From: Clostridia bacterium
Lineage (GTDB): Bacteria; Bacillota; Clostridia; Oscillospirales; QAKW01
Reading direction: 5' to 3'
Assembly: GCA_017937065.1 (NCBI GenBank)
Contig: JAGBEI010000029.1
Span: 1 to 39,352, forward strand
Length of the DNA: 39,352 nucleotides
Below are positions 1 to 7,147 of this stretch, one piece after another. The position numbers and the translations under genes were made by a program. Every line of letters begins with the position of its first letter. The first letter of the stretch is position 1. The notes beneath the pieces are model-generated. The model saw nothing but the letters and a program-made list of their open reading frames with translations, had not been told where the DNA came from and did not search any database.

Positions 1-504
1 AAAAATGGTGTCGGCACAACCATAAATTCACAATTGCTAATTGGTTATCTGATGAATTTATGCGATAAATCTAAAAGTAAACAAATAGAAAGTATACCAG
101 TAATTCTTCTCGGTAATACATTTAAGGATGTATATGATCCTCTGAAACGAGATGGACGTATGGACTTTTTTCATTGGGAAGCTTCTTATGAATTGAAAAA
201 GCAAATAGTTGAATGCATTTTCAGAGATTATATTTCGTTTTTTGATCGCTTTAGATTAGAACACTTTGTCGATAAATATAAAGATCAACCTATATCATTT
301 TTTACAGAAATAAAAAATGACATTGATAAAAACCATATAAAGAGTTCTCTAAATCAACTGCAACATGAGGATATAAGAACATTTATTCTTAACCGTAATT
401 CTCAAAAAGCAAAGCAGATTAGTATGTCCAAGTTATTTGAGCTCGCTGAACAACGGATTTCTAATAAGACATGCTCAAGTGAGGGGGCGGAATGGCAATT
501 ATGA
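1..504 (+). CDS. AAA+ ATPase, RuBisCO-activase-like, C-terminal part (5' end outside window)
   Basis: The reading frame is open at the window edge, so only the last 167 residues are visible. They begin with a segment reading NGVGTTINSQLLIGYLMNLC, followed by a sensor-1-like strand (IPVILLGNTF) and a second-region-of-homology segment containing RDGRM. The tail has a Q-x-I-x-F-F motif followed by a charged helix. This order and spacing match the C-terminal half of green-type RuBisCO activase (TVNNQ, IVTGNDF, IRDGRMEKFYW, GQSIDFFGALR), recalled from family knowledge. The Walker A and B motifs would lie upstream and cannot be checked. No RuBisCO gene is visible, so the client is unknown. The gene overlaps the next one by 13 bases, which suggests a coupled two-gene unit. 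AAA+ membership is fairly certain and the Rca-type assignment is good. Confidence 0.75.
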   Translation, partial: KNGVGTTINSQLLIGYLMNLCDKSKSKQIESIPVILLGNTFKDVYDPLKRDGRMDFFHWEASYELKKQIVECIFRDYISFFDRFRLEHFVDKYKDQPISFFTEIKNDIDKNHIKSSLNQLQHEDIRTFILNRNSQKAKQISMSKLFELAEQRISNKTCSSEGAEWQL

Positions 505-1142
505 ATAAAATTACACTTCATTCTAATGCCGAGGCAATGACAAAAGTAATGCCTCGTATTGAAACCCTTTATTATTTTGTCTATGAGTTAGCACAGTGTT
601 TCCATGCTGACGAAGATACATTAGATAGTATAAAGACAGGTGTTTTAGACAATCAAATTCTTTCCACAATCTATTTAAAGTATGTTAATTCTTCCGGTGA
701 AAAGGTTGCTGGCGTAACTATTAATATTGACTGGCATAAACATAAAATGTTGGCTAAAACGGATAGCGGAAAAAGCATATCCATTGACATGAGAAAATCT
801 GTTGTTGACAATATTGTAGGATGGCGCAAGTATATTGTTGTACACATCGATACAATAATGAAACAATATGGGGTAGTTAGGGTAAAAAGTAAGTATAATT
901 ACAGAGAATCAATAACCTCAGTAGAATCAGAGTATAAAAATGCGCTTACAATTATGAATCACGTGTTGTCAACTGACTCTACTCCTGATGCGGTTAACAC
1001 TAATCTTCAACGCGAACTTGATAATGCATTAAAGACAGTTTTAACAAACGAGAAAATGAACGGTGAATTTGTTCAAAGAACATTGGATTGCGGTGATTTA
1101 GAAGAAGTAAGTGTTAATATAACTTACAAAAAACATACATAA
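492..1142 (+). CDS. Unknown protein coupled to the AAA+ ATPase (possible HORMA-like fold)
   Basis: A 216-residue soluble protein without signal peptide or membrane segment. I do not recognise a family with confidence. The start at 492 follows a GAGGGGG ribosome site; ATG 501, overlapping the upstream TGA, is the alternative. Residues about 15-135 alternate helices with strands: a helix (IETLYYFVYELAQ), then IKTGVLDNQILSTIYLKYVN, then VAGVTINIDW. That pattern resembles by eye the first half of bacterial HORMA proteins (an IKTWL-type segment, a strand, then an IDI-V-W strand), which partner with AAA+ remodellers. The C-terminal third is helical and hydrophilic and ends in a short strand. The AAA+ neighbour suggests that this protein is either its substrate or its adaptor. 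The HORMA idea is a hypothesis only. Confidence 0.7.
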   Translation: MAIMNKITLHSNAEAMTKVMPRIETLYYFVYELAQCFHADEDTLDSIKTGVLDNQILSTIYLKYVNSSGEKVAGVTINIDWHKHKMLAKTDSGKSISIDMRKSVVDNIVGWRKYIVVHIDTIMKQYGVVRVKSKYNYRESITSVESEYKNALTIMNHVLSTDSTPDAVNTNLQRELDNALKTVLTNEKMNGEFVQRTLDCGDLEEVSVNITYKKHT

Positions 1143-1148
1143 CAAAAC

Positions 1149-1191
1149 ACCCAAAGCCTAATTCATACTTCGATTGAATTAGGCTTTGGGT
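1149..1191. terminator. Perfect 17-bp inverted repeat after the AAA+/unknown pair
   Basis: Arms 1149-1165 and 1175-1191 are perfectly complementary (17 bp) around a 9-base loop, starting seven bases after the stop codon. There is no T-run on the plus strand. On the minus strand the hairpin is followed by a TGTTTTGTT tract. It is probably a transcript-end hairpin, possibly bidirectional. Other stretches of 1143-1468 hold the tRNA-Leu terminator, gene and promoter. Confidence 0.6.
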
Positions 1192-1268
1192 ATACATAGT
1201 ATTATTTACGCAGTATAAAAGATATCGGTTTTAGTATTTAAATTACTTAATTTCACACAAAGAAACAA

Positions 1269-1310
1269 CAAACCCGAACGTTTCACCGATTGGTAAAAGG
1301 TTCGGGTTTG
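1269..1310 (-). terminator. Terminator of tRNA-Leu
   Basis: An 11-bp perfect stem (1269-1279 with 1300-1310) encloses an inner TTT/ACC versus GGT/AAA pairing. It lies eight bases beyond the CCA end of the minus-strand tRNA-Leu. On that strand it is followed by a T-rich tract (TGTTGTTTCTTTG), as expected for an intrinsic terminator. Confidence 0.75.
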
Positions 1311-1317
1311 AATGCTT

Positions 1318-1401
1318 TGGTGCGGGTGAAGGGACTTGAACCCCCACGGTGATACCACCAGATCCTAAGTCTGGCGCGTCTGCCAATTCCGCCACACCCG
1401 C
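1318..1401 (-). tRNA. tRNA-Leu (anticodon TAG)
   Basis: The minus strand folds as a class II tRNA. It has a 7-bp acceptor stem GCGGGTG/CACCCGC with discriminator A and an encoded CCA at 1318-1320. The anticodon stem CCAGA/TCTGG encloses the loop CTTAGGA, giving anticodon TAG (codon CUA). A variable arm and a TTCAAGT T-loop are present, total 84 bases. The 3' end faces the accessory gene pair at 1-1142. Confidence 0.96.
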
Positions 1402-1415
1402 AAATATGCTAATAT

Positions 1416-1444
1416 AGTATATCCTACTGCATTTTAAATGTCAA
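1416..1444 (-). promoter_or_regulatory. Promoter of tRNA-Leu
   Basis: The minus strand carries a consensus -35 TTGACA (1444-1439), a 17-base spacer and -10 TATACT (1421-1416). Transcription would start near 1409, a few bases before the mature tRNA 5' end. Confidence 0.85.
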
Positions 1445-1467
1445 GCGGTTTTCTTGTAGGCTTTATG

Positions 1468-1496
1468 TTGACTAATTACTAATTATGTGATAAATT
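1468..1496 (+). promoter_or_regulatory. Promoter for the 1537 gene and GH42
   Basis: TTGACT (1468-1473), a 17-base spacer and TAAATT (1491-1496), preceded by TGA (1488-1490), which is an extended -10 arrangement. It lies about 40 bases upstream of the 1537 start codon and diverges from the tRNA-Leu promoter. Confidence 0.6.
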
Positions 1497-1536
1497 TAAT
1501 ATCAATAATCTATATATAAAAAGGAGGTGTTTTCGT

Positions 1537-2334
1537 TTGATTGCACAAAAGAGTAAGACAAAATTGATTGTGATTATTTCCGTATCTGTAACGGCGTTTA
1601 TTGCTGTTTGTGCAGGTATATTTATTTTGATGCGCGGTATGCGTCTTGACAATGCGTTAAAAAATCTTGATGTTGCGGACGAAGGCACCGTAATTCGTGT
1701 GATGAAATACGGCGGTAAGGACGCCGAAGCGGTAAAAATGGTAGCGTCTGCTTATATTGAAAATGCAGATTACGGGGCAGCAGCAAGGTTTTTACTTTAT
1801 TCTTTGCAGTATCTGTCATCGGAGGATGAGACATGTATAACACTTTTAAAGGACTGTTATGCACGAATGGGAGCCGATGAAATATTTTTAAAGCAGTTTG
1901 ACGATCCCGACTTTGCGATTGCCGATTTTGAACCTATGAGTGTGTATGAGGGCAAAAGCTACGGTTTTTCCAACGGCGTTTATGTTTCTTTTTGCGGCGG
2001 ATATGCACAGGCTAAGATATCCTCTGTTATTCCCGTTTCCGTTGCGGCTGACCGTGCCGGTGTGTATGTGCTTGACAGCTCGGACAAATTATTGAAATTT
2101 CTGAGTGACACAGGTCTTGAGCTTTTTGTTGTAAACGATACTCGCATGAATGAATTTATACTGCTTGACGGACAGATTTATTATATTGATGAATTCGGAA
2201 TTCCATATGGCACGGAAAAGGCGGAGCTTGCCGATGGTGAGTTTGCCGCCGGTCTGCGCCGGGATGACGGAGCTGCTGTATGCACAATCTATGATAGCAA
2301 TTATAATGAGCTGCGTAATATTACGCTGAAATAG
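1537..2334 (+). CDS. Membrane-anchored protein of unknown function
   Basis: A 265-residue protein starting at TTG, nine bases after a strong AAGGAGG site. Residues about 8-32 form one hydrophobic segment after a basic N-terminus, so it is probably an N-in signal anchor with an extracellular body. Residues about 45-110 look like paired helices of the TPR type (an A-V-K-M-V-A-S-A-Y segment and an A-A-R-F-L-L-Y segment). From about 125 on, short strands with repeated Tyr, Val and Asp-Gly turns resemble a small beta-propeller-like or sensor module, but no motif is diagnostic. It ends 29 bases before the GH42 gene, so co-transcription is likely. A role in sensing or anchoring linked to galactoside use is only an inference. 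Confidence 0.75.
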   Translation: MIAQKSKTKLIVIISVSVTAFIAVCAGIFILMRGMRLDNALKNLDVADEGTVIRVMKYGGKDAEAVKMVASAYIENADYGAAARFLLYSLQYLSSEDETCITLLKDCYARMGADEIFLKQFDDPDFAIADFEPMSVYEGKSYGFSNGVYVSFCGGYAQAKISSVIPVSVAADRAGVYVLDSSDKLLKFLSDTGLELFVVNDTRMNEFILLDGQIYYIDEFGIPYGTEKAELADGEFAAGLRRDDGAAVCTIYDSNYNELRNITLK

Positions 2335-2363
2335 TATTAACGCATTTATGAAAGGAGAATACT

Positions 2364-4322
2364 ATGAAAAAACCGTTTATGGGCTGTGCCTACTATCCTG
2401 AGGACTGGGCGGAAGAACAAATCGACTACGACATTTCCATGATGAAAAAGGCGGGCATAACCTGCGCGCGCATAGGTGAGTTCGCATGGCGAAAAATGGA
2501 GCCTGAGCGCGGCAGGTATGATTTTAAGTGGCTTCATGATGTTGTGGACAGGCTTGGAGAAGCCGGGATATCCGTTGTTATGGGTACGCCGACTGCTACG
2601 CCTCCTATTTGGCTTATCCGTGAGTATCCCGATGTCGCTGTGCTGAATGAATCGGGAATACGCAAGAACCACGGCGGGAGACGCCATTGCTGTTCAAATA
2701 ATCCGCGCTATATAGAGGCATGCGACAGTATAGTGCATGCCATGGGCAGGGAATTCGGAAAAGATAAAAATATTATCGGTTGGCAGATAGATAACGAGAT
2801 ATATCTTCAGGGTTGTGTCTGCGGGTACTGTATCAACAGATTCCGTAATATGCTGAAAGCAAAATATAAAACAGTAGACGAGCTTAATCGACAATGGAAT
2901 CTTAATCTGTTCAGTCAGGCATATGACAGCTTTGAGGATATTCCGCCCGCCGTGAATGCGTGGCACAATCCGCATATTCTGCTTGAATGGCGTAAGTCAC
3001 AGTGTGATGCTCATATAGATTTTATTCACCGTCAGGCGGATATCCTGCGTCAATATACTACGGCTCCGATAGGTACCGATATGATGCCCGTAAACGGTGT
3101 GGATTACGAAAAAATGAATGAAAAGCTGGACGTTGTGATGTTTAATCACTATAACGTACCGTCTAATTTACATCAGCTGAATTTTTGGTTTAATTATCTG
3201 CGTACGCTGCGTGACCGTCCGTTTTGGAATACGGAAACGGCACCCACCTGGAACGGAAGCACAGCAATAGGACAATATCTGAAACCTGAAGGCTTTTGTC
3301 GGGTAAACAGCTGGCTGCCTGTGGCGCTGGGCGGTGAGGCGAATATGTACTGGCTGTGGCGCCAGCACTGGGCAGGGCATGAGCTCATGCACGGCTCGGT
3401 ATTGTCGCCCGAAGGAAGACCGACCCATACCTTCGGTGAAATACAGCAGACTTGTGAAGAGTTTGAAAGAGCTTCTGATTTTATTATGTCAACTATGGTT
3501 GATACAAATGTTGCACTGCATTATACATCATTAAATTATAATATGCTTGAGATTCAGCCGCTGGTGGCAGACAATCCTTATACTCACTCTGTCATGCGTA
3601 CCGAACGTGCGCTTGTATCGGCAGGCGTGTGTCACGACGTTATCGGTGCGCGTGCCGACCTTTGCAAATACAAATTGCTTTTTTCTCCGTATATGCTCAC
3701 CCTTGAGGACGGCGATTTGTCGGAGCGTATAGAGCAGTGGGTGAAAAACGGCGGAGTGTGGGTTGCGGGACCTATGACTGATCAGCGCAATTCAATAGGC
3801 GCGCATTATACTGACCGCGCGATGGGTATACTGGAGAGAATGACAGGTGTGCGGCTGGAGTACGGAATTCCTACTGACGGTTGTTATCTGAAAGCGCATT
3901 GGAGTGACGGAAGTGAGCTTTGCCACGAGAAATGGGTGGAGTGTTACTCTGCTGGCGGTGAAACTTTGGCGGAAGTTACTAAAGGACATTCCGCGCTTGT
4001 AGGTAAATCCGTCATTTCAAAATTTAATTACGGCAGTGGTAAAATAATTCTCTGCGGTACCGTATTGGATGTAAAAGACTGTGTTCGTCTCGTGAATACG
4101 GCACTTGAGGAAGCGGGGATAACCGCATATAAAACAGAGGGTATGCTTACGGTTGTGCCGCGTGTCGGCGATGACATGAGCGGGCTTGTTTTGTGTGAAT
4201 GCGGATATGAGAACGCAGCCGTTGAGCTGCCGTATCCCATGACAGACGTGCTTTCGGGCAGGCACTTTGAGGCGGGAAAAATGCAGGTAGAGCCGTATGG
4301 TGTGTATGTGCTTGTAAAATAA
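2364..4322 (+). CDS. Beta-galactosidase, glycoside hydrolase family 42
   Basis: 652 residues, typical for GH42, which hydrolyses terminal beta-galactosides with retention. The N-terminal TIM barrel opens with GCAYYPEDW. The acid/base Glu is E145 in WQIDNEI and the nucleophile is E291 in NTETAPTWN. Cysteines C109/C110, C151, C153 and C156 match the structural zinc cluster of many GH42 enzymes. A central trimerisation-like domain and a C-terminal beta-domain follow. No signal peptide is present, so the enzyme is cytoplasmic and would act on imported disaccharides or oligosaccharides. AAAGGAG precedes the ATG. It is probably transcribed with the upstream membrane protein and converges on the GH36/YaiI pair. 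Confidence 0.93.
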   Translation: MKKPFMGCAYYPEDWAEEQIDYDISMMKKAGITCARIGEFAWRKMEPERGRYDFKWLHDVVDRLGEAGISVVMGTPTATPPIWLIREYPDVAVLNESGIRKNHGGRRHCCSNNPRYIEACDSIVHAMGREFGKDKNIIGWQIDNEIYLQGCVCGYCINRFRNMLKAKYKTVDELNRQWNLNLFSQAYDSFEDIPPAVNAWHNPHILLEWRKSQCDAHIDFIHRQADILRQYTTAPIGTDMMPVNGVDYEKMNEKLDVVMFNHYNVPSNLHQLNFWFNYLRTLRDRPFWNTETAPTWNGSTAIGQYLKPEGFCRVNSWLPVALGGEANMYWLWRQHWAGHELMHGSVLSPEGRPTHTFGEIQQTCEEFERASDFIMSTMVDTNVALHYTSLNYNMLEIQPLVADNPYTHSVMRTERALVSAGVCHDVIGARADLCKYKLLFSPYMLTLEDGDLSERIEQWVKNGGVWVAGPMTDQRNSIGAHYTDRAMGILERMTGVRLEYGIPTDGCYLKAHWSDGSELCHEKWVECYSAGGETLAEVTKGHSALVGKSVISKFNYGSGKIILCGTVLDVKDCVRLVNTALEEAGITAYKTEGMLTVVPRVGDDMSGLVLCECGYENAAVELPYPMTDVLSGRHFEAGKMQVEPYGVYVLVK

Positions 4323-4323
4323 C

Positions 4324-4360
4324 AAAAAATACCGTGGAATTTTAATCCACGGTATTTTTT
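4324..4360. terminator. Bidirectional intrinsic terminator between GH42 and yaiI
   Basis: A perfect 15-bp stem (4324-4338 with 4346-4360) and a 7-base loop, with A-run and T-run in the arms. It directly follows the GH42 stop and lies 20 bases past the convergent YaiI stop, so it can serve both strands. Confidence 0.9.
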
Positions 4361-4380
4361 TATTGAATTTGTACAGTCTT

Positions 4381-4806
4381 TTACAGCATGCTGATAAGTG
4401 CTTTCCTGAAAATTTCATTTTGTTCTGCCGTCCGTTTTTTCGGCCCTTTTGTACGAAAACCTGCACGACGGGCTTTTTTACCGACATGGCGGGTGAAAAG
4501 CAGCGCGTCCATATTTCTGTCGCTGTAAATGATGCCGTTTTGATTAATTGCACGCGCGCCTTTTGCAAGACACATCGCTGCCAGACCGTAGTCCTGAGTT
4601 ACAACAATATCGCCGTTTTCTGTCATATTAGCCAACGTAAAGTCCGTACTGTCCGTGCCGATATCGGTTGTTATGATTTTGCTGTAATCGCTTTTGAAAA
4701 CATGCGCGCTGTCACAAATTATAATACATGCTGTTTTATGCAGGCGCGCCACGTCTTCTGCTATGTCCGTTACGGGGCATCCGTCGGCATCCACGAGTAT
4801 TCTCAT
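4381..4806 (-). CDS. yaiI: YaiI/YqxD family protein (DUF188, UPF0178)
   Basis: 141 residues, close to the family length of about 150. The N-terminus MRILVDADGCPV is the family signature. It continues with an Asp-rich core (TDIGTDSTDFTLAN) and VVTQDYGLA, consistent with a PIN/NYN-like nuclease fold with acidic metal-binding residues. The C-terminus has the conserved basic G-P-K-K-R-T-A-E-Q-N segment. The biochemical role is not established. Its ATG overlaps the stop of the GH36 gene (ATGA), so it is translated from the same mRNA; I infer no metabolic link to galactosides. Confidence 0.9.
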   Translation of the reverse strand: MRILVDADGCPVTDIAEDVARLHKTACIIICDSAHVFKSDYSKIITTDIGTDSTDFTLANMTENGDIVVTQDYGLAAMCLAKGARAINQNGIIYSDRNMDALLFTRHVGKKARRAGFRTKGPKKRTAEQNEIFRKALISML

Positions 4807-7007
4807 ACTTTTTTAATATAGAACTGGCGGCTTTCGTACTGGCTTACAAACAAATCAAATGGCAGACCCACCTTCATCAGTGTTTTGCCGCTCATTATTA
4901 TTACCTTGCCGTCTGCGAGCTCTGTTTCATACATGGCGTTTTCGTCAAGACCGCGCGGCTTCAGATACATTATGTGATGCTGCGTGTAGGCGTCCATTGT
5001 CACAGCGGTAATGAGACATTCGCTTTTATCCTTTGCAGCATGCTCCCATGCGACATATCTTGTGTTTTCAAACGGATTTGTCAGTCTGTAATAGTCGCCG
5101 TAGGTAATAATATCGTAGTATTTTCTGAACAGTTTTGTGTACTCTGCGCATTCGGCTTTTTCCGCATCTGTCATGCGGGTGGTGTCCAGTTCGTAACCGA
5201 ACGTGCCGGACATGGCGACAGCTGCGCGCGTTTTAAAGCTGACAGTTCTTTGCGTTTTTTTATTGGGACAGGCGGAAACATGCGCGCCCATTGAAGAAAC
5301 GGGATAGGCAAATGAGGTGCCGTACTGAATTTTTGTTCTCCATACGGCGTCTGTATCGTCACTGCACCAAATCTGCGGCTGATAGCAGAGCATACCTCCG
5401 TCAAAACGGCTGCCGCCTCCCGAACAGCCTTCAAAAAGTATATCGGGATGGGTGAGTATAATACCGTCTAAAAGCTTATAAAATCCAAGTACAAAACGAT
5501 GAAAGATTTCACCCTGATGCTCGTTGTCGCAAAGTGCGGAATAAGTATCTGTCAGATAGCGGTTGAAGTCCCATTTTACATATTCTATATGATTGTTGTC
5601 AAGAATATTGTTTACCGCTTTTATTATATAGTCCTGTACGTCTTGTCTTGTAATATCCAGTACAAGCTGGTTTCTGCATATTGCAGGCTGACGTCCGGGA
5701 ATTTTAAGCACCCAGTCGGGATGCGCACGGTAGAGGTCGGAGTCTTCGTTAATCATTTCAGGCTCAAACCACAGTCCGAACATCAGTCCCGCGTCATTTA
5801 CCTGTTTAATTATATCCGACAGGTCGCCTCCCATTTTTTCGCGGTTGACCGTCCAGTCGCCGAGCCCTGCGTGTTCATCGTTTCTTGCACCGAACCATCC
5901 GTCGTCAAGTACAAACAGGTCTGCGCCCAGCTTTTTGCCCTCGCGTGCTATGCTTACAATTTTTTCGCCTGTAAAGCTAAACCGGGTTGCCTCCCAGTTG
6001 TTTACAAGCACCGGGCGGCGCTGCTTCATATATTTGCTGCGGCAGGCGTTTTCTCTGAAAACGTCGTGCAGGTGATGGGTCATTTTTGCAAAGCCGCTGT
6101 CGGAATAGGTCAGAACAACCTCAGGCGCTGTAAATGTGTCATCAGCGTTCAATACAAACTCGAATTTTTCGGGGTGTATACCCATTACAAACCTGGTTTG
6201 ATTGAGCTGGTCTACCTTGGCGTTGCATATAAAGTTACCTGTATACAGCAGCGCCGCTCCGTAGCATTCTCCGTACTCCTCGTTAGCATTTCTGTCACAG
6301 AGCACGACAGACGGATTATGCTCGTGCCCAGGTGTACCCTTTACCGAGCCGATTTCACATGCAGCGTGTGTCACATGCTCGCGCTCTGTCAGTCTCTCAA
6401 GATATGCGTGACCGTAAAAGTGAATGAAGTCAAAGCCGACGCGGCGAAAATCCAGATTACAGGACATAATCCGACGCAGCTTAATCTTATCGTTTCCGCC
6501 GTTTTTGACAATAACCGCACGCGTAATTACGTCCTTGTCCTCAAATACACCGTACAGTAGCGTTACTCTGACGCCTGTAGCCTTATCGGCAAGCTCAACC
6601 TCCAGCGTATCTGCCTTTTCATCGGGGTTTGAAAACAGAGAGGGAAGACAGTCAAGAGAATACTTTCCGCTGTAAATACGATGTTTTACGTATTTACCGT
6701 CAAAGGCGTAGCTGCCGTCGGAATTTACAACGCTTATTGATGTGTATCTGAAATCGCCGACACCGTCGGTTGAAAATTCCTGCGGCATACAATCAAGCGA
6801 ATATCTGCCGTCGGCATATTCATACGGCAGCGGTGAAAAGCCCGTTCTTATTTCGCCTGCTGTCAAAACGGAAATATCGTCGTCTCCGAGCTTGCCGCCA
6901 TAATAAAGATGGAGCAGATGACCCTGGCGGCTCACGCTCATTATGTAGCTTGTTTCCTTCGTATCAAGTCTGAAGGTTTTTGTTTCGGGAAAAAACTGAA
7001 TAGACAT
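4803..7007 (-). CDS. Alpha-galactosidase, glycoside hydrolase family 36
   Basis: 734 residues, full length for the bacterial AgaB/RafA type, which removes terminal alpha-1,6-galactose from melibiose, raffinose and stachyose. An N-terminal beta-sandwich (about 1-330) precedes the TIM barrel. Catalytic features are the nucleophile D480 in VKWDFNRY and the acid/base D550 in WCSDDTDA. LDDGWFG (about 368) and the C-S-G-G-G-S-R-F-D substrate-site motif near 528 are also present. There is no signal peptide, so the enzyme is cytoplasmic. An AAAGGAG site lies upstream of the ATG. It is transcribed leftwards from a promoter overlapped by a palindromic operator, divergent from the Crp/Fnr regulator. Confidence 0.95.
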   Translation of the reverse strand: MSIQFFPETKTFRLDTKETSYIMSVSRQGHLLHLYYGGKLGDDDISVLTAGEIRTGFSPLPYEYADGRYSLDCMPQEFSTDGVGDFRYTSISVVNSDGSYAFDGKYVKHRIYSGKYSLDCLPSLFSNPDEKADTLEVELADKATGVRVTLLYGVFEDKDVITRAVIVKNGGNDKIKLRRIMSCNLDFRRVGFDFIHFYGHAYLERLTEREHVTHAACEIGSVKGTPGHEHNPSVVLCDRNANEEYGECYGAALLYTGNFICNAKVDQLNQTRFVMGIHPEKFEFVLNADDTFTAPEVVLTYSDSGFAKMTHHLHDVFRENACRSKYMKQRRPVLVNNWEATRFSFTGEKIVSIAREGKKLGADLFVLDDGWFGARNDEHAGLGDWTVNREKMGGDLSDIIKQVNDAGLMFGLWFEPEMINEDSDLYRAHPDWVLKIPGRQPAICRNQLVLDITRQDVQDYIIKAVNNILDNNHIEYVKWDFNRYLTDTYSALCDNEHQGEIFHRFVLGFYKLLDGIILTHPDILFEGCSGGGSRFDGGMLCYQPQIWCSDDTDAVWRTKIQYGTSFAYPVSSMGAHVSACPNKKTQRTVSFKTRAAVAMSGTFGYELDTTRMTDAEKAECAEYTKLFRKYYDIITYGDYYRLTNPFENTRYVAWEHAAKDKSECLITAVTMDAYTQHHIMYLKPRGLDENAMYETELADGKVIIMSGKTLMKVGLPFDLFVSQYESRQFYIKKV

Positions 7008-7040
7008 AGCGTTCTCCTTTTATGTGTTTTTACGGGTATT

Positions 7041-7069
7041 AGTATATAACAGATTAATATGTAAGTCAA
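7041..7069 (-). promoter_or_regulatory. Promoter of the GH36-yaiI operon
   Basis: On the minus strand, TTGACT (7069-7064), a 17-base spacer and TATACT (7046-7041). The -35 box is the left arm of the perfect palindrome at 7061-7079, so anything bound there would block or alter polymerase access. Confidence 0.75.
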
Positions 7070-7079
7070 CTTGACTTAC
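7061..7079. promoter_or_regulatory. Perfect 9-1-9 palindrome, probable operator
   Basis: GTAAGTCAA-C-TTGACTTAC reads the same on both strands. It sits between the divergent GH36 and Crp/Fnr genes and covers the GH36 -35 box. It also lies just upstream of the regulator promoter at 7090-7117. The binding protein is unknown; the adjacent Crp/Fnr regulator is one candidate, though the half-site differs from the one upstream of ccdA. Confidence 0.7.
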
Positions 7080-7089
7080 GATTTATGCT

Positions 7090-7117
7090 TTGAAAATTAT
7101 AAATTATATGCTACAAT
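7090..7117 (+). promoter_or_regulatory. Promoter of the Crp/Fnr regulator
   Basis: TTGAAA (7090-7095), a 16-base spacer and TACAAT (7112-7117). TGC immediately precedes the -10, giving an extended -10. The presumed start is about 24 bases before the ATG at 7148. Confidence 0.65.
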
Positions 7118-7147
7118 CTATGTAATTAATCCGAAAGAGAGATAGGT

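Noticed and set aside
4363..6560. Long plus-strand open frames opposite yaiI and GH36
   Set aside because: They are antisense to genes with clear catalytic motifs, lack ribosome sites and family motifs, and have Cys/His/Val-rich composition typical of antisense frames.
7071..7099. Rightward promoter using the palindrome right arm as -35 (TTGACT)
   Set aside because: No acceptable -10 lies 16-18 bases downstream. The TTGAAA/TACAAT pair at 7090-7117 is better.
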